From the NCBI RefSeq assembly GCF_029815055.1, contig NZ_JAPPWA010000002.1:1302001-1366000 (forward strand): 64,000 bases of DNA. Direction: 5' to 3'. The first letter of the stretch is position 1, and each line of letters opens with the position of its first letter. Origin of the DNA: Ignatzschineria sp. RMDPL8A (GTDB lineage: Bacteria > Pseudomonadota > Gammaproteobacteria > Cardiobacteriales > Wohlfahrtiimonadaceae). Positions 44,180 to 53,264 of the stretch are shown here, one piece after another. The position numbers and the translations under genes were made by a program. The notes beneath the pieces are model-generated. The model was given only the letters and a program-made list of their open reading frames with translations. It searched no databases and was not told the DNA's origin.

Positions 44180-44635
44180 ATGTTAACAGTTAGCTATAAA
44201 ATTTTAGATAAGCGCCTTGGAAGTGACTTTCCGCTTCCAAGCTACGCCACCGCAGGATCGGCAGGGCTTGATCTTCGTGCAATGCTCGATGAGCCTATGG
44301 TTTTAAATCCCGGTGAAAGCCAAATGGTCAAAACAGGGATTGCGATCTACTTAAAAGACCCAAATTACGCGGCGCAAGTATTACCACGTTCAGGGCTTGG
44401 GGTAAAACATGGCATCGTGCTCGGAAATCTCGTGGGTTTAATCGATGCGGATTATCAAGGCGAGTTAATGGTATCGCTGTGGAATCGTAGCGATAAACCG
44501 TTTACCGTTGAGATCGGTGAGCGCATTGCGCAGATGATTATCGTTCCGGTGATTCAAGCGAATTTTGAAGAAGTGGATGAATTTGAAGAGAGCGAGCGCG
44601 GTGCCGGAGGATTTGGGCATACCGGTCGCCAATAA
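44180..44635 (+). CDS. dut: dUTP diphosphatase
   Basis: A 151-residue trimeric dUTPase, the same length as E. coli Dut. The five family motifs are visible: [40 protein letters not shown], and the C-terminal glycine-rich [12 protein letters not shown] that closes over the active site. It lowers dUTP and supplies dUMP for thymidylate synthesis. Confidence 0.97.
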   Translation: MLTVSYKILDKRLGSDFPLPSYATAGSAGLDLRAMLDEPMVLNPGESQMVKTGIAIYLKDPNYAAQVLPRSGLGVKHGIVLGNLVGLIDADYQGELMVSLWNRSDKPFTVEIGERIAQMIIVPVIQANFEEVDEFEESERGAGGFGHTGRQ

Positions 44636-44688
44636 TCTGCCTTCATATAGAAATCAGCGCGCATTAATTAAGCGTGCGTCAATAGTCG

Positions 44689-44719
44689 ATCAATCGTCTC
44701 GAAAGGGGCGATTGATTTT
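44689..44719 (+). terminator. Terminator after dut
   Basis: A 12-bp stem, ATCAATCGTCTC (44689-44700) with GGGGCGATTGAT (44705-44716), capped by a GAAA tetraloop and followed by a short T-run. Confidence 0.8.
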
Positions 44720-44747
44720 ATTCATATAAAGATAATAGATAAGTTAG

Positions 44748-45968
44748 ATGACAAAAGAGACAACGGGCAGAGTGCCGCTTCGATTTTATTGGTTAATTTT
44801 CTTAGCCGCCGCCTGTCTGCGGGTTACGTTGACATCACTTGGGTCGTTTGTAGAGGATATCTCAAACGACCTTTCCTTGTCTAAAGCGGTGGCAAGTTTA
44901 GTGGTGACGATCCCGACGCTCTGTATGGGTGTTTGCGCGCTACTGGCAACGCCGCTTAGTAACCGAATTGGTCTTGAGCGCACGATTACACTCTCAATTT
45001 TTACGATTGCGATCGCTACCTTTTTTAGAACGCATTTTTCGACGGTGATGCTCTTGATTCTCTTCTCATTTGTGATGGGAACGGGGATCGCCATTGTCGG
45101 GCCGCTCGCTTCGGGATTTGTAAAACGTCATTTTGGTACGCTCTCATCGAGAGGGATGTTTCTCTACTCTCTAGGCATTAGCGTCAGTGGTGTATTAGGG
45201 ACGTTTGGTACGTCGGTTTTAAGCGGATACTTTGATCTTAAATGGCCGGTAGCGCTTGAGCTTTGGGCATTGCCGATATTTCTGATTGCGCTCTTTTGGG
45301 CACTCTATTATCTTCGGCCAAGCGGGAATATGGCGAATAATAGAGGTCAACAAGAGGCGAAAGCACCGCTCCCGTGGGGCAATAAAAAAGCGTGGTTACT
45401 CGTTCTCTGTTTCGGGCTTCAATCGGGAAATTTCTACACCCTGGTGACGTGGCTGATTCCTTATCTCGAAGAGCAGGGCGTTTCAGCGCTGCATAGCCAA
45501 ATTCTGCTCAATCTGTTTATGTTAAATGGGATTTTAGGCAGCTTTGTCTTTCCCTTTTTATTGGCGCGGTTTCGTAAAGAAGTGGCGATCTACGTGGCGG
45601 CATTTATGTTGATCAGCTCGATCTTGGCGATCCTCTTCTTCTTTGAAAATCGCATCATTCTCTATAGCGCAATTTTCGTACTCGGAATGACGGCCAATGC
45701 GGGAATGTTTGTCATTGTATTAACGCTCCCCTTTCATGAAGTGCATAGTGGAAATGAGATTGCGAGCTGGACTGCGATGATGTCCTTCGGCGGGTATGTA
45801 ATTTCATCAATGATTCCAACCCTTTTTGGGTTTATTTATGATATAACTAATTCTTATGCGAACGTTATGTGGGGTCTTCTCGCAAGTTCCATACTGCTTT
45901 TAGGCTGTTTTTTGTTCTTTTTATATAGTAAAAGTGAAAAACCGCTCCAAAAAATTCACCAATCATAA
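44748..45968 (+). CDS. MFS transporter, CynX/NimT-like
   Basis: A 406-residue inner-membrane carrier with twelve hydrophobic segments. It resembles the CynX/NimT group of the major facilitator superfamily: LTSLGSFVEDISNDLSLSKAVASLVVTIPTLCMGVCALLATPLSNRIGLERTI in broken order, then GSGIAIVG-like GTGIAIVGPLASGFVKRHFG and LQSGNFYTLVTWLIPYLEEQGV. Members carry cyanate, nitroimidazole or other small anions; the substrate here cannot be told. It is followed by leuB after 21 bases, which may share its transcript. Confidence 0.87.
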   Translation: MTKETTGRVPLRFYWLIFLAAACLRVTLTSLGSFVEDISNDLSLSKAVASLVVTIPTLCMGVCALLATPLSNRIGLERTITLSIFTIAIATFFRTHFSTVMLLILFSFVMGTGIAIVGPLASGFVKRHFGTLSSRGMFLYSLGISVSGVLGTFGTSVLSGYFDLKWPVALELWALPIFLIALFWALYYLRPSGNMANNRGQQEAKAPLPWGNKKAWLLVLCFGLQSGNFYTLVTWLIPYLEEQGVSALHSQILLNLFMLNGILGSFVFPFLLARFRKEVAIYVAAFMLISSILAILFFFENRIILYSAIFVLGMTANAGMFVIVLTLPFHEVHSGNEIASWTAMMSFGGYVISSMIPTLFGFIYDITNSYANVMWGLLASSILLLGCFLFFLYSKSEKPLQKIHQS

Positions 45969-45989
45969 TCATCAAAAGGGATTTAATTC

Positions 45990-47057
45990 ATGAAAATTTT
46001 AGTATTATCAGGGGACGGCATCGGCCCAGAAATCGTGGCTGAAGCTGAAAAAGTATTACGTTTTGTGTCTCAAAAACACGATTTTGATCTAGAGATTGAT
46101 CATGCACTGATTGGTGGTGTAGCGATTGATTCAGTCGGCGTACCTTTTCCTGATGAGACGCTCGCAAAAGCGAAAGCGGCGGATGCTATTTTACTTGGCG
46201 CGGTGGGCGGTCCTAAATATGATACGCTCCCTCGTGAAATTCGCCCTGAGCGCGGATTATTGGCGATTCGTAAAGAATTAAATCTCTTTGCAAACCTTCG
46301 CCCAGCACAAGTTTTTGAAGAGCTGGCTCATGCATCAACCTTAAAGCATGAAGTGGTAGCGGGGCTTGATATCTTAATCATGCGCGAATTGACCGGCGAT
46401 ATCTATTTTGGTGAGCCTCGCGGGATTGAAGTTCGTGATGGCGAGCGTGTGGGCATCAATACGATGGTCTATTCAGAATCTGAAATTCGCCGTATTGCTC
46501 ACGTTGCGTTCCAAGCGGCGCAAAAGCGTAATAAACGCGTCTGTTCAATCGATAAAATGAACGTATTAGAAGCGACCCAATTATGGCGCGATGTGGTGAC
46601 TGAGGTATCTAAAGAGTATCCCGATGTGGAGCTTTCACACCTATTAGTTGATAATGCGGCGATGCAATTAGTGCGCAATCCAAAACAGTTTGACGTGATG
46701 TTAACCGGGAATATCTTTGGTGATATTTTATCGGATGAAGCGTCGATGTTAACCGGTTCAATCGGCATGCTGCCATCGGCGTCGCTCGATGAAAATAATA
46801 AAGGACTTTACGAGCCAATTCACGGTTCAGCGCCGGATATCGCAGGGCAGAATAAAGCGAACCCCCTTGCAACGATTTTATCGATCGGCATGATGTTCCA
46901 ATACAGTTTTGATCGTACCGATATCGCAAAAGAGATTGAAAATGCGGTGAAATCGGTCTTAGCGGCAGGGCATCGTACCCTTGATATCGCGGATGATGCA
47001 TCACAAGCGATCGGCTGTAAAGAGATGGGCGATTTGGTGATTGAAGCCCTTAAGTAG
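45990..47057 (+). CDS. leuB: 3-isopropylmalate dehydrogenase
   Basis: A 355-residue NAD-dependent oxidative decarboxylase of leucine synthesis. Motifs: [55 protein letters not shown], and the metal/substrate signature [29 protein letters not shown] (in two stretches), then [23 protein letters not shown]. The leuA, leuC and leuD genes are not in the window. The leuB-asd-fimV order is common in gammaproteobacteria such as Pseudomonas. Confidence 0.96.
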   Translation: MKILVLSGDGIGPEIVAEAEKVLRFVSQKHDFDLEIDHALIGGVAIDSVGVPFPDETLAKAKAADAILLGAVGGPKYDTLPREIRPERGLLAIRKELNLFANLRPAQVFEELAHASTLKHEVVAGLDILIMRELTGDIYFGEPRGIEVRDGERVGINTMVYSESEIRRIAHVAFQAAQKRNKRVCSIDKMNVLEATQLWRDVVTEVSKEYPDVELSHLLVDNAAMQLVRNPKQFDVMLTGNIFGDILSDEASMLTGSIGMLPSASLDENNKGLYEPIHGSAPDIAGQNKANPLATILSIGMMFQYSFDRTDIAKEIENAVKSVLAAGHRTLDIADDASQAIGCKEMGDLVIEALK

Positions 47058-47137
47058 ATAGTATAATTGAGGCAAGGAGATCTTAGGTCTTCACTTGCTT
47101 CGAGACAATATCGAACGGTATTAAACGATATAGATAA

Positions 47138-47189
47138 AGAGCCGATTTTTGCGATAGATTGATTCATCACGAGAATCGCGCTCTTTTTT
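47138..47189 (+). terminator. Terminator after leuB
   Basis: AGAGCCGAT and ATCGCGCTCT pair imperfectly across a loop of about 30 bases and are followed by six T. The long loop makes this less certain. Confidence 0.55.
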
Positions 47190-47246
47190 AGATTTAAGCA
47201 CAGTAAAATTTATATAAAATTATAGATATATAACAATGAGGAATGT

Positions 47247-48362
47247 ATGAAAAAGCTAGGTATTATCGGTTGGCGTGGTATGGTTGGATCGGTGTTGATG
47301 GATCGTATGATTGAAGAGAAAGATTTTACCGATCTTTATACGACCTTCTTCTCAACCTCAAATGCAGGGGGCGATGCGCCTACCATTGAGGGATCTCAAG
47401 AGACGACGCTTGCGGATGCTTTTTCATTTGAAGCGCTTATGGCGCAAGACATTATTATCAGCTGCCAAGGCGGCGATTATACGAGTGAGGTCTTTTTTGA
47501 TCTGCGTGAAAAGGGCTGGAATGGTTACTGGATTGACGCGGCCTCAACCCTTCGTATGAACGATGATGCGACGATTGTGCTCGATCCTGTGAACCATCAT
47601 GTGATCGATGAGAGTTTAGATCGTGGGATCAAAAACTACATCGGTGGAAACTGTACGGTGAGTTTAATGTTGATGGGATTAGGGCCTCTTTTTAAAGCGG
47701 GCCTTGTTGAGTGGGCAACATCGATGACCTACCAATCTGCCTCTGGTGCCGGTGCGCAAAATATGCGTGAACTGATTGAACAGATGGGTGAGATTTATAC
47801 GCCCGTTAAAGCCGATTTAGAGAATCCCGCGCTCTCAATCTTAGAGATTGATAAGAAAATTACCGATCACTTTAAAGATGCCTCATTTCCAACCGAACGT
47901 TTTGGTGCGCCGCTTGCTGGAAGCCTCATTCCGTGGATTGATAGCGAACTTGAAAATGGCCAAAGCCGTGAAGAGTGGAAAGCGATGGCGGAAACCAATA
48001 AGCTTCTTCAACTTAAAAAACAAGTGTCGCTCGATGGAACGTGCGTGCGCGTTGGGGCAATGCGTTGTCACTCACAAGCGCTCACTCTTAAATTAACGCA
48101 AGATATCTCCATTCCTGAGATTGAAGCGATGCTCGCCGCGGGAAATGATTGGGTGAAGGTGGTGCCGAACCATAAAGAGATCACCATGCAAGAGCTCACA
48201 CCAGCGGCCGTATCGGGCTCATTGACAATTCCTGTGGGTCGTTTACGTAAATTAAACATTGGTAATCAATACTTAAACTGCTTTACAGTTGGAGATCAGC
48301 TTCTTTGGGGAGCTGCAGAGCCGCTTCGCCGGATATTGTCAATTATCAAAAAAACGGCTTAG
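47247..48362 (+). CDS. asd: Aspartate-semialdehyde dehydrogenase
   Basis: A 371-residue NADPH-dependent enzyme giving aspartate semialdehyde for lysine/diaminopimelate, methionine and threonine. It is the Gram-negative type: [20 protein letters not shown] at the N-terminus, [20 protein letters not shown], the catalytic Cys in [17 protein letters not shown], and [33 protein letters not shown] contains the conserved catalytic His. AATGAGGAATG gives the ribosome site. Confidence 0.96.
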   Translation: MKKLGIIGWRGMVGSVLMDRMIEEKDFTDLYTTFFSTSNAGGDAPTIEGSQETTLADAFSFEALMAQDIIISCQGGDYTSEVFFDLREKGWNGYWIDAASTLRMNDDATIVLDPVNHHVIDESLDRGIKNYIGGNCTVSLMLMGLGPLFKAGLVEWATSMTYQSASGAGAQNMRELIEQMGEIYTPVKADLENPALSILEIDKKITDHFKDASFPTERFGAPLAGSLIPWIDSELENGQSREEWKAMAETNKLLQLKKQVSLDGTCVRVGAMRCHSQALTLKLTQDISIPEIEAMLAAGNDWVKVVPNHKEITMQELTPAAVSGSLTIPVGRLRKLNIGNQYLNCFTVGDQLLWGAAEPLRRILSIIKKTA

Positions 48363-48510
48363 GAGTTTGCAACTCTTAAATAAAGCTTGATATCATTGCA
48401 ATAGGCAAATTATGAGTAGTTAATTCGTTAAGGGTGGGCGTTGATTTTCAATGCAAACCCTTTCGTTTATTACCCCGATGCATTACAGAATACAAGAGAA
48501 ACTTAATACG

Positions 48511-51465
48511 ATGAAGTCTAAGAAATTAACTCAGGTTTTAGCGGGCATATTCGCGATTTCAGCATTTGGCAGCGCACATGCGATCACGTTAACCAATGCA
48601 CAAACCAAATCATATATTGACGAACCTTTACAGATCGAAGCAAAAGTGGTGGGCGCGGGAGATATCATGCTCCCAAAATACACCGACTATTTGCAGTATG
48701 GTTACGAGGTCGTTGATTACAACCTTTCTTTAGATTTCTATGAAAAAAATGGATCGCAATACCTGTCGATCACAACGGATACGCCGATCAATGATCCAGC
48801 CTTTATCTTATTGCTTCGCGGAGTGGATGAAAATAAGCGCGTGAGCTTATTAGAAATCCCAGTTATTTTAGACTTCCGGACTAAAGCCCCTGCACCAAAA
48901 CGTGCGGAAACAGCGGTTGCGGCAGCGCCAAAAAAAACGCCTAAAGTCAAAGCAGAAGCAAGCGCTCCGAAAGTGGATGAGCGCCCAAGTTTACCTAAAG
49001 TTACGGCAGAAAAAGTAGAGGCCGCACCGACGGCAACGGCGGCGGAAAAAGCAGTCGCGCAAAATGGCGCAACCACAACAAAAGTTGAAATGGTCTATGA
49101 GAAATACGGTCCGGTAAAACAGGGTGAAACTATTTGGCGCATCGCTAATGGCTTTGCAACAAAGCACAAAGTCCCTGTCAACGATATGATTGCGCGCATC
49201 AAAAAAGAAAATCCTAAAGCATTTCCTAATGGTGTATTGCTTGCAAATGTTACGCTTCGCGTACCCGTTGGAACGAAAACCGTTGAAGTGGCGGCGCCAA
49301 GTGTGAAAGCAGATGAGACTCTGTTAACACCTCCAGTTGCTGACACAGCAAGTGCGCTTGATAGCGTTACAGAACCGATTAAAGAAGCGGCAGAGACCGT
49401 TAAAGAGACCGTGACGGATGCGGTTTCGGATCTTAAACAGGATGCCAGTCCAAGCGGACAGGATAAAAGCGCAGAGTCGGCTCTCGGAGCTCTCGAATCT
49501 AAAGGCGAAGAGGTTCAAGCTGACCTTAAGGCGGCAGTCACCGAAAAAGTAGATGCGGCAACGGATAAAGTTAAAGAAGCGGTTGATGATGTGAAAGCGT
49601 CAGCTACTGAAGTAAAAGATGATGCCGTAAAAGCGGTAACAGATATCGCGGATGATGCGAAAACATCACTCGATGCGGCGGGCGTAACCGTGACGGAAAT
49701 CGCAACCGATCTCACGCATGATGCGAAAGAAGATGTTGAAGCCCTTGCGCTTGAGGCAAAGGAAAAAGCCGAAGAGAGCGCTGAAGCGGCAAAAGCTAAA
49801 TTAGCAGAAGAAGCGAAAGCGGCAGAGGCTGAAAAAACACGTTTAGAACAAGAAGTTCTTGCTGCAAAAGAGAAGGCTGAAAAATTAGCGGCTGAGAAAA
49901 AAGCGGAACTTGAAGCGATGGTTGTCGCTGAAGAGCCCGTTAAAAAACCGATCGTAGTGCATGATCCAATGCTCGATGAGCCTAAAGGGATCGTTGACAT
50001 TATCATGGAAAATGCGATTGCAATTGTGGTGGGCTTAGGCGCGTTATTAATGGGATTGATTGCCATTGTCTTAATGCGTAAACGTAAAGAAGAGTTTGCC
50101 CCGGTTGGTGAACTCACTCAGCCTGTAGGGGATGTATTGGCTCAAGATAGTGCTACTGAAACAGCGGATGCCGAGGAAAATCATGAGCATACAGCGGTCG
50201 CGCTGGTACAATCTCATGGCGGTAAAAATATTGACTTTACCGAGTCAGAGCTTGGAGAGGATGCGCATGTCCAAAATATCTTACCAGATGCTGAAGAGCC
50301 CGCAACGGTTGACGAAGATAGTGAGTTTTTAGACGCATTAAGCGCACTTGAGTCGCTTGATGAAGAAATTTCTGAAACGCCACAAGAGTTTGAGCCAGAA
50401 GCAATTGCGATTGAAGAGACTCCAGAAACGATCGAAATGCCAGCTGCAGAATCAGAGAGTCAATCATTAAGTTTTGATGATAGTGCACTCGATGATCTTA
50501 TTTCTGAGGAAGAGCCTGCGGCAGAAGCAGATGGTCTCTCTTTTGAAGATGGCCTTGCGTTTGAAGATTCGCTGACCGATCTTGAAGAGAGCGTTACAGA
50601 GGAATCAGACGTTTCGTCAGAGCCTGTCGTCGATGCATCTGAAGGTTTAAGCTTTGAATCAGAACTTGTTGATACATTAACCAGTGATGAGGAAGAAACT
50701 TCAGATGTTGAAGCAACGTCGTTTGAAATCTCCGATGAAACACTGGCAGAACCTGAAGAAGAGGAAATTCTCGACTTTGATCTTGATAAACTCACCACAG
50801 AATTAACACCGGAAAATGTGGAACTTCCTGAAGCGCTTCCAGAGGTGGATCTTGATTCTGCACTTGAAGAGATTCAAACCAAGCATGAAGAAGAGCATCC
50901 TGAAATGGATACAAAATCATTTGTATTTGATTCAGTGGAAGAGGAGGCCAAAGAAGATCTCGAACCTTTCTTAGATTTAGAGATCGATAGCAACGAAGCC
51001 GATGAGGAACAGGCTGATCCAACGGCCGAACTTGATGCACTAATGGCAGGGATTGAAGAGATTCATGAAACTGAAAAAGGTGCGATTGAGCCCCTTGAAG
51101 AAGTCGCTGAGATTGAAATGCCAGAGGCAGTTGAGGTTGAAGAGATTGAGGAAACAGATGTTGAGCCGAGCGATGATGATCAAGAATCACTCGATTCACT
51201 CAATGCAGCGCTCGATACTTTAGAAACCGCTAAAGCGCCTGAAGTAGCTGCACCAATAGCAGGAGCTGCGGATGCGGATGAGTCGAATGAAGATGAAGAA
51301 GAGAGTGAGCGCGTGAAGCTTGAATTAGCGGAAGCGTACTTAGATCTCAACTTTGATGCAGCGCTGTCAATCCCGCTTCTTAATGAGGTAATTCAGGACG
51401 GTACTCCAGAGCAGATCGAAGAGGCAAAAGCGTTATTAGCGCGGGCGAATAAGCTCGTGAAATAA
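48511..51465 (+). CDS. fimV: FimV-like polar/peptidoglycan-binding protein
   Basis: A 984-residue FimV/TspA-like inner-membrane protein. A signal peptide (MKSKKLTQVLAGIFAISAFGSAHA) is followed by the FimV N-terminal beta domain (ITLTNAQTKSYIDEPLQIEAKV), a LysM-like module at about 195-245 (VKQGETIWRIANGF), and an alanine/lysine/glutamate-rich helical repeat region (about 325-470). A transmembrane helix lies at about 495-520, then a very acidic cytoplasmic part and a C-terminal TPR-like end (KLELAEAYLDLNFDAALSIPLLNEV). Position after leuB-asd supports the name. I chose the ATG at 48511 for the signal peptide; an in-frame ATG lies at 48451. Pilus genes are not in the window. Confidence 0.85.
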   Translation: MKSKKLTQVLAGIFAISAFGSAHAITLTNAQTKSYIDEPLQIEAKVVGAGDIMLPKYTDYLQYGYEVVDYNLSLDFYEKNGSQYLSITTDTPINDPAFILLLRGVDENKRVSLLEIPVILDFRTKAPAPKRAETAVAAAPKKTPKVKAEASAPKVDERPSLPKVTAEKVEAAPTATAAEKAVAQNGATTTKVEMVYEKYGPVKQGETIWRIANGFATKHKVPVNDMIARIKKENPKAFPNGVLLANVTLRVPVGTKTVEVAAPSVKADETLLTPPVADTASALDSVTEPIKEAAETVKETVTDAVSDLKQDASPSGQDKSAESALGALESKGEEVQADLKAAVTEKVDAATDKVKEAVDDVKASATEVKDDAVKAVTDIADDAKTSLDAAGVTVTEIATDLTHDAKEDVEALALEAKEKAEESAEAAKAKLAEEAKAAEAEKTRLEQEVLAAKEKAEKLAAEKKAELEAMVVAEEPVKKPIVVHDPMLDEPKGIVDIIMENAIAIVVGLGALLMGLIAIVLMRKRKEEFAPVGELTQPVGDVLAQDSATETADAEENHEHTAVALVQSHGGKNIDFTESELGEDAHVQNILPDAEEPATVDEDSEFLDALSALESLDEEISETPQEFEPEAIAIEETPETIEMPAAESESQSLSFDDSALDDLISEEEPAAEADGLSFEDGLAFEDSLTDLEESVTEESDVSSEPVVDASEGLSFESELVDTLTSDEEETSDVEATSFEISDETLAEPEEEEILDFDLDKLTTELTPENVELPEALPEVDLDSALEEIQTKHEEEHPEMDTKSFVFDSVEEEAKEDLEPFLDLEIDSNEADEEQADPTAELDALMAGIEEIHETEKGAIEPLEEVAEIEMPEAVEVEEIEETDVEPSDDDQESLDSLNAALDTLETAKAPEVAAPIAGAADADESNEDEEESERVKLELAEAYLDLNFDAALSIPLLNEVIQDGTPEQIEEAKALLARANKLVK

Positions 51466-51506
51466 CCTCATCAAAGCGCTCAAACCGAGCCTAAATGCGA
51501 TATAAT

Positions 51507-51540
51507 GCCTAAGCTAAGTAAACGAGCTTAGGCATTTTTT
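51507..51540 (+). terminator. Terminator after fimV
   Basis: GCCTAAGCT (51507-51515) pairs perfectly with AGCTTAGGC (51525-51533), with a six-T run at 51535-51540. Confidence 0.92.
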
Positions 51541-51579
51541 ATTGTCTCAATTAATTTCAATTTCTATAAAGGATTTGCT

Positions 51580-52533
51580 ATGACGCTACAGGAGCGTTTA
51601 GGTCAACGCGCTGTGTTTTTACGTGCGATTCGTGAGTATTTTTATCAAAAAAATATTATAGAAGTGGATACGCCCATTTTAAGTCAATTTGGTAATCCTG
51701 ATCCGGCACTCCTTAATTTTGTAGCGACTTATCATGGCCCGGGGAAGCTGCATCAAAAGCCACTTTTCCTGATCACGTCGCCTGAATATCATATGAAGCG
51801 CCTTTTAGCGGCAGGCGTAGAGGATTGTTATTATTTAGGAAAGGTGTTCCGCGATGGTGAGTTGAGTTCACGCCATAATCCTGAATTTACCATGCTCGAA
51901 TGGTATCGATTGGGCTTTAGCTTGGAAACGTTGATGGATGAGATTATTCTCCTTGTCCAAACGCTCACCGAGAAAAATCTCGCAGTAGAATTTTATACCT
52001 ATCGTGAAGCGTTTGAGACGTTTTTAGAGATTAATCCTTTTGAGGCAACGCTGGATGATCTGCTTGCATTAATTAAGAAACATAATATTGATCTGGGCTT
52101 TACCCCTAAAGATCGTGATGAGGCGTTTGACTTAATAGTCTCATTTTTAATTGAGCCGGCGTTTGACCCTGAAAAATTGACGCTGCTCTATCATTATCCT
52201 GCCTCACAAGCCTCGCTTGCGAAGATTGTAACCGATGATGCGGGGAATTTAGTGGGGAAACGTTTTGAGCTCTATTGGAAGGGCTTAGAGCTTGCCAATG
52301 GCTATGAAGAGTTAACTGACAGTCATGAACAACGCATTCGCTTTGAAAATGAAAATAGGGCCCGTGAAGAGGCGGGATATAGAGCTGTTCCCATTGATGA
52401 CAAGATGCTCGAAGTGCTCGATGATCTACCATATTGCAGCGGCGTTGCGATGGGGGTGGATCGCCTGATGATGGCGCTATGGGGGAAATCTAAAATCGAA
52501 GAGGTCGTGCCGTTTGGATTGGATGAAGCTTAG
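51580..52533 (+). CDS. epmA: Elongation factor P--(R)-beta-lysine ligase
   Basis: A 317-residue class II lysyl-tRNA-synthetase paralogue (GenX/PoxA/YjeA) lacking the anticodon domain; it attaches beta-lysine to EF-P to ease translation of polyproline. Motif 2 is GKVFRDGELSSRHNPEFTMLEWYR, ITSPEYHMKRLLAAG is the substrate-binding region, and motif 3 is CSGVAMGVDRLMMALWG. Length is as expected (E. coli 325). The partners epmB and efp are not in the window. Confidence 0.95.
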   Translation: MTLQERLGQRAVFLRAIREYFYQKNIIEVDTPILSQFGNPDPALLNFVATYHGPGKLHQKPLFLITSPEYHMKRLLAAGVEDCYYLGKVFRDGELSSRHNPEFTMLEWYRLGFSLETLMDEIILLVQTLTEKNLAVEFYTYREAFETFLEINPFEATLDDLLALIKKHNIDLGFTPKDRDEAFDLIVSFLIEPAFDPEKLTLLYHYPASQASLAKIVTDDAGNLVGKRFELYWKGLELANGYEELTDSHEQRIRFENENRAREEAGYRAVPIDDKMLEVLDDLPYCSGVAMGVDRLMMALWGKSKIEEVVPFGLDEA

Positions 52534-52542
52534 ATGGGGCGT

Positions 52543-52592
52543 AAAAAAGGCGAGTCATGGTCTATAAATCTGTATAAAACCATACACTCGCC
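52543..52592 (-). terminator. Terminator of the acyl-CoA thioesterase gene
   Basis: On the minus strand GGCGAGT and ACTCGCC (52586-52592 with 52549-52555) plus an inner TGGT/ACCA pair form a stem followed by six U (A-run 52543-52548). Confidence 0.75.
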
Positions 52593-52623
52593 AATTTTAA
52601 TGTCTAATTTGAAAACGTTTAAA

Positions 52624-53136
52624 TTACTCTTCGCTTACCACTTCATCGTCCACATCGCTACCGCGAATTTGCGCTTTGTCAAAGGCAAGGCGAGAATTAC
52701 GGCGTAAAATAGCGTTGTCATAACGACGTTTTTGCGTTTCGGTATCGAGTGATAATTCAGGAATTTTAGTAGGGATTCCGTTATCGTTGACCGCAACCAT
52801 GGTGAAGTAACAGCTATTGGTGTGACGGACTTCACGGGTACGGATATTTTTGGCTTCAACGCGAACGCCGATCTCCATTGAGGTGCGACCGACGTAGTTT
52901 ACGCACGCGCGGAAGGTGACAAGTTCTTGAACATAGATGGGTTCTTTAAAGACCACTTTATCAACCGATAAGGTCACTACGTAGCTTCCCGCATATTGGC
53001 TTGCGCAGGCATACGCCACTTGGTCGAGTAGTTTTAAAATGTCGCCCCCGTGGACATTTCCTGAAAAATTAACCATGTCAGGGGTCATTAAAACAGTCAT
53101 TGTTAATTCGCGGGTGGGTTGTCTCATTTTTTCCAT
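52624..53136 (-). CDS. Acyl-CoA thioesterase, hot-dog fold (YciA/COG1607-like)
   Basis: A 170-residue cytoplasmic acyl-CoA hydrolase. The family core is clear: MTVLMTPDMVNFSGNVHGGDILKLLDQVAYACASQYAG (in two stretches; the N-x-HGG-x-L turn and acidic Asp are catalytic) and TLSVDKVVFKEPIYVQELV, then NYVGRTSMEIGVRVEAKNI. The C-terminal 30 residues are charged and not part of the domain. Substrate chain length is unknown. Confidence 0.88.
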   Translation of the reverse strand: MEKMRQPTRELTMTVLMTPDMVNFSGNVHGGDILKLLDQVAYACASQYAGSYVVTLSVDKVVFKEPIYVQELVTFRACVNYVGRTSMEIGVRVEAKNIRTREVRHTNSCYFTMVAVNDNGIPTKIPELSLDTETQKRRYDNAILRRNSRLAFDKAQIRGSDVDDEVVSEE

Positions 53137-53264
53137 TTCGTTCTCATTTATCGTTATTTATGGGTATAATGGTGAATGAACATATTATAGAGACATTTGT
53201 TAAGACATATCAAATATTATCCTTTTATCGCCTTCATTGATGAAGTTTTTTATTAAGCGAGATT

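Noticed and set aside
49515..51199. Long minus-strand open frames (up to 200 codons) opposite fimV
   Set aside because: They arise from the repetitive Ala/Glu/Asp codons of fimV; the products are low-complexity Ser/Ala-rich and have no start signals.
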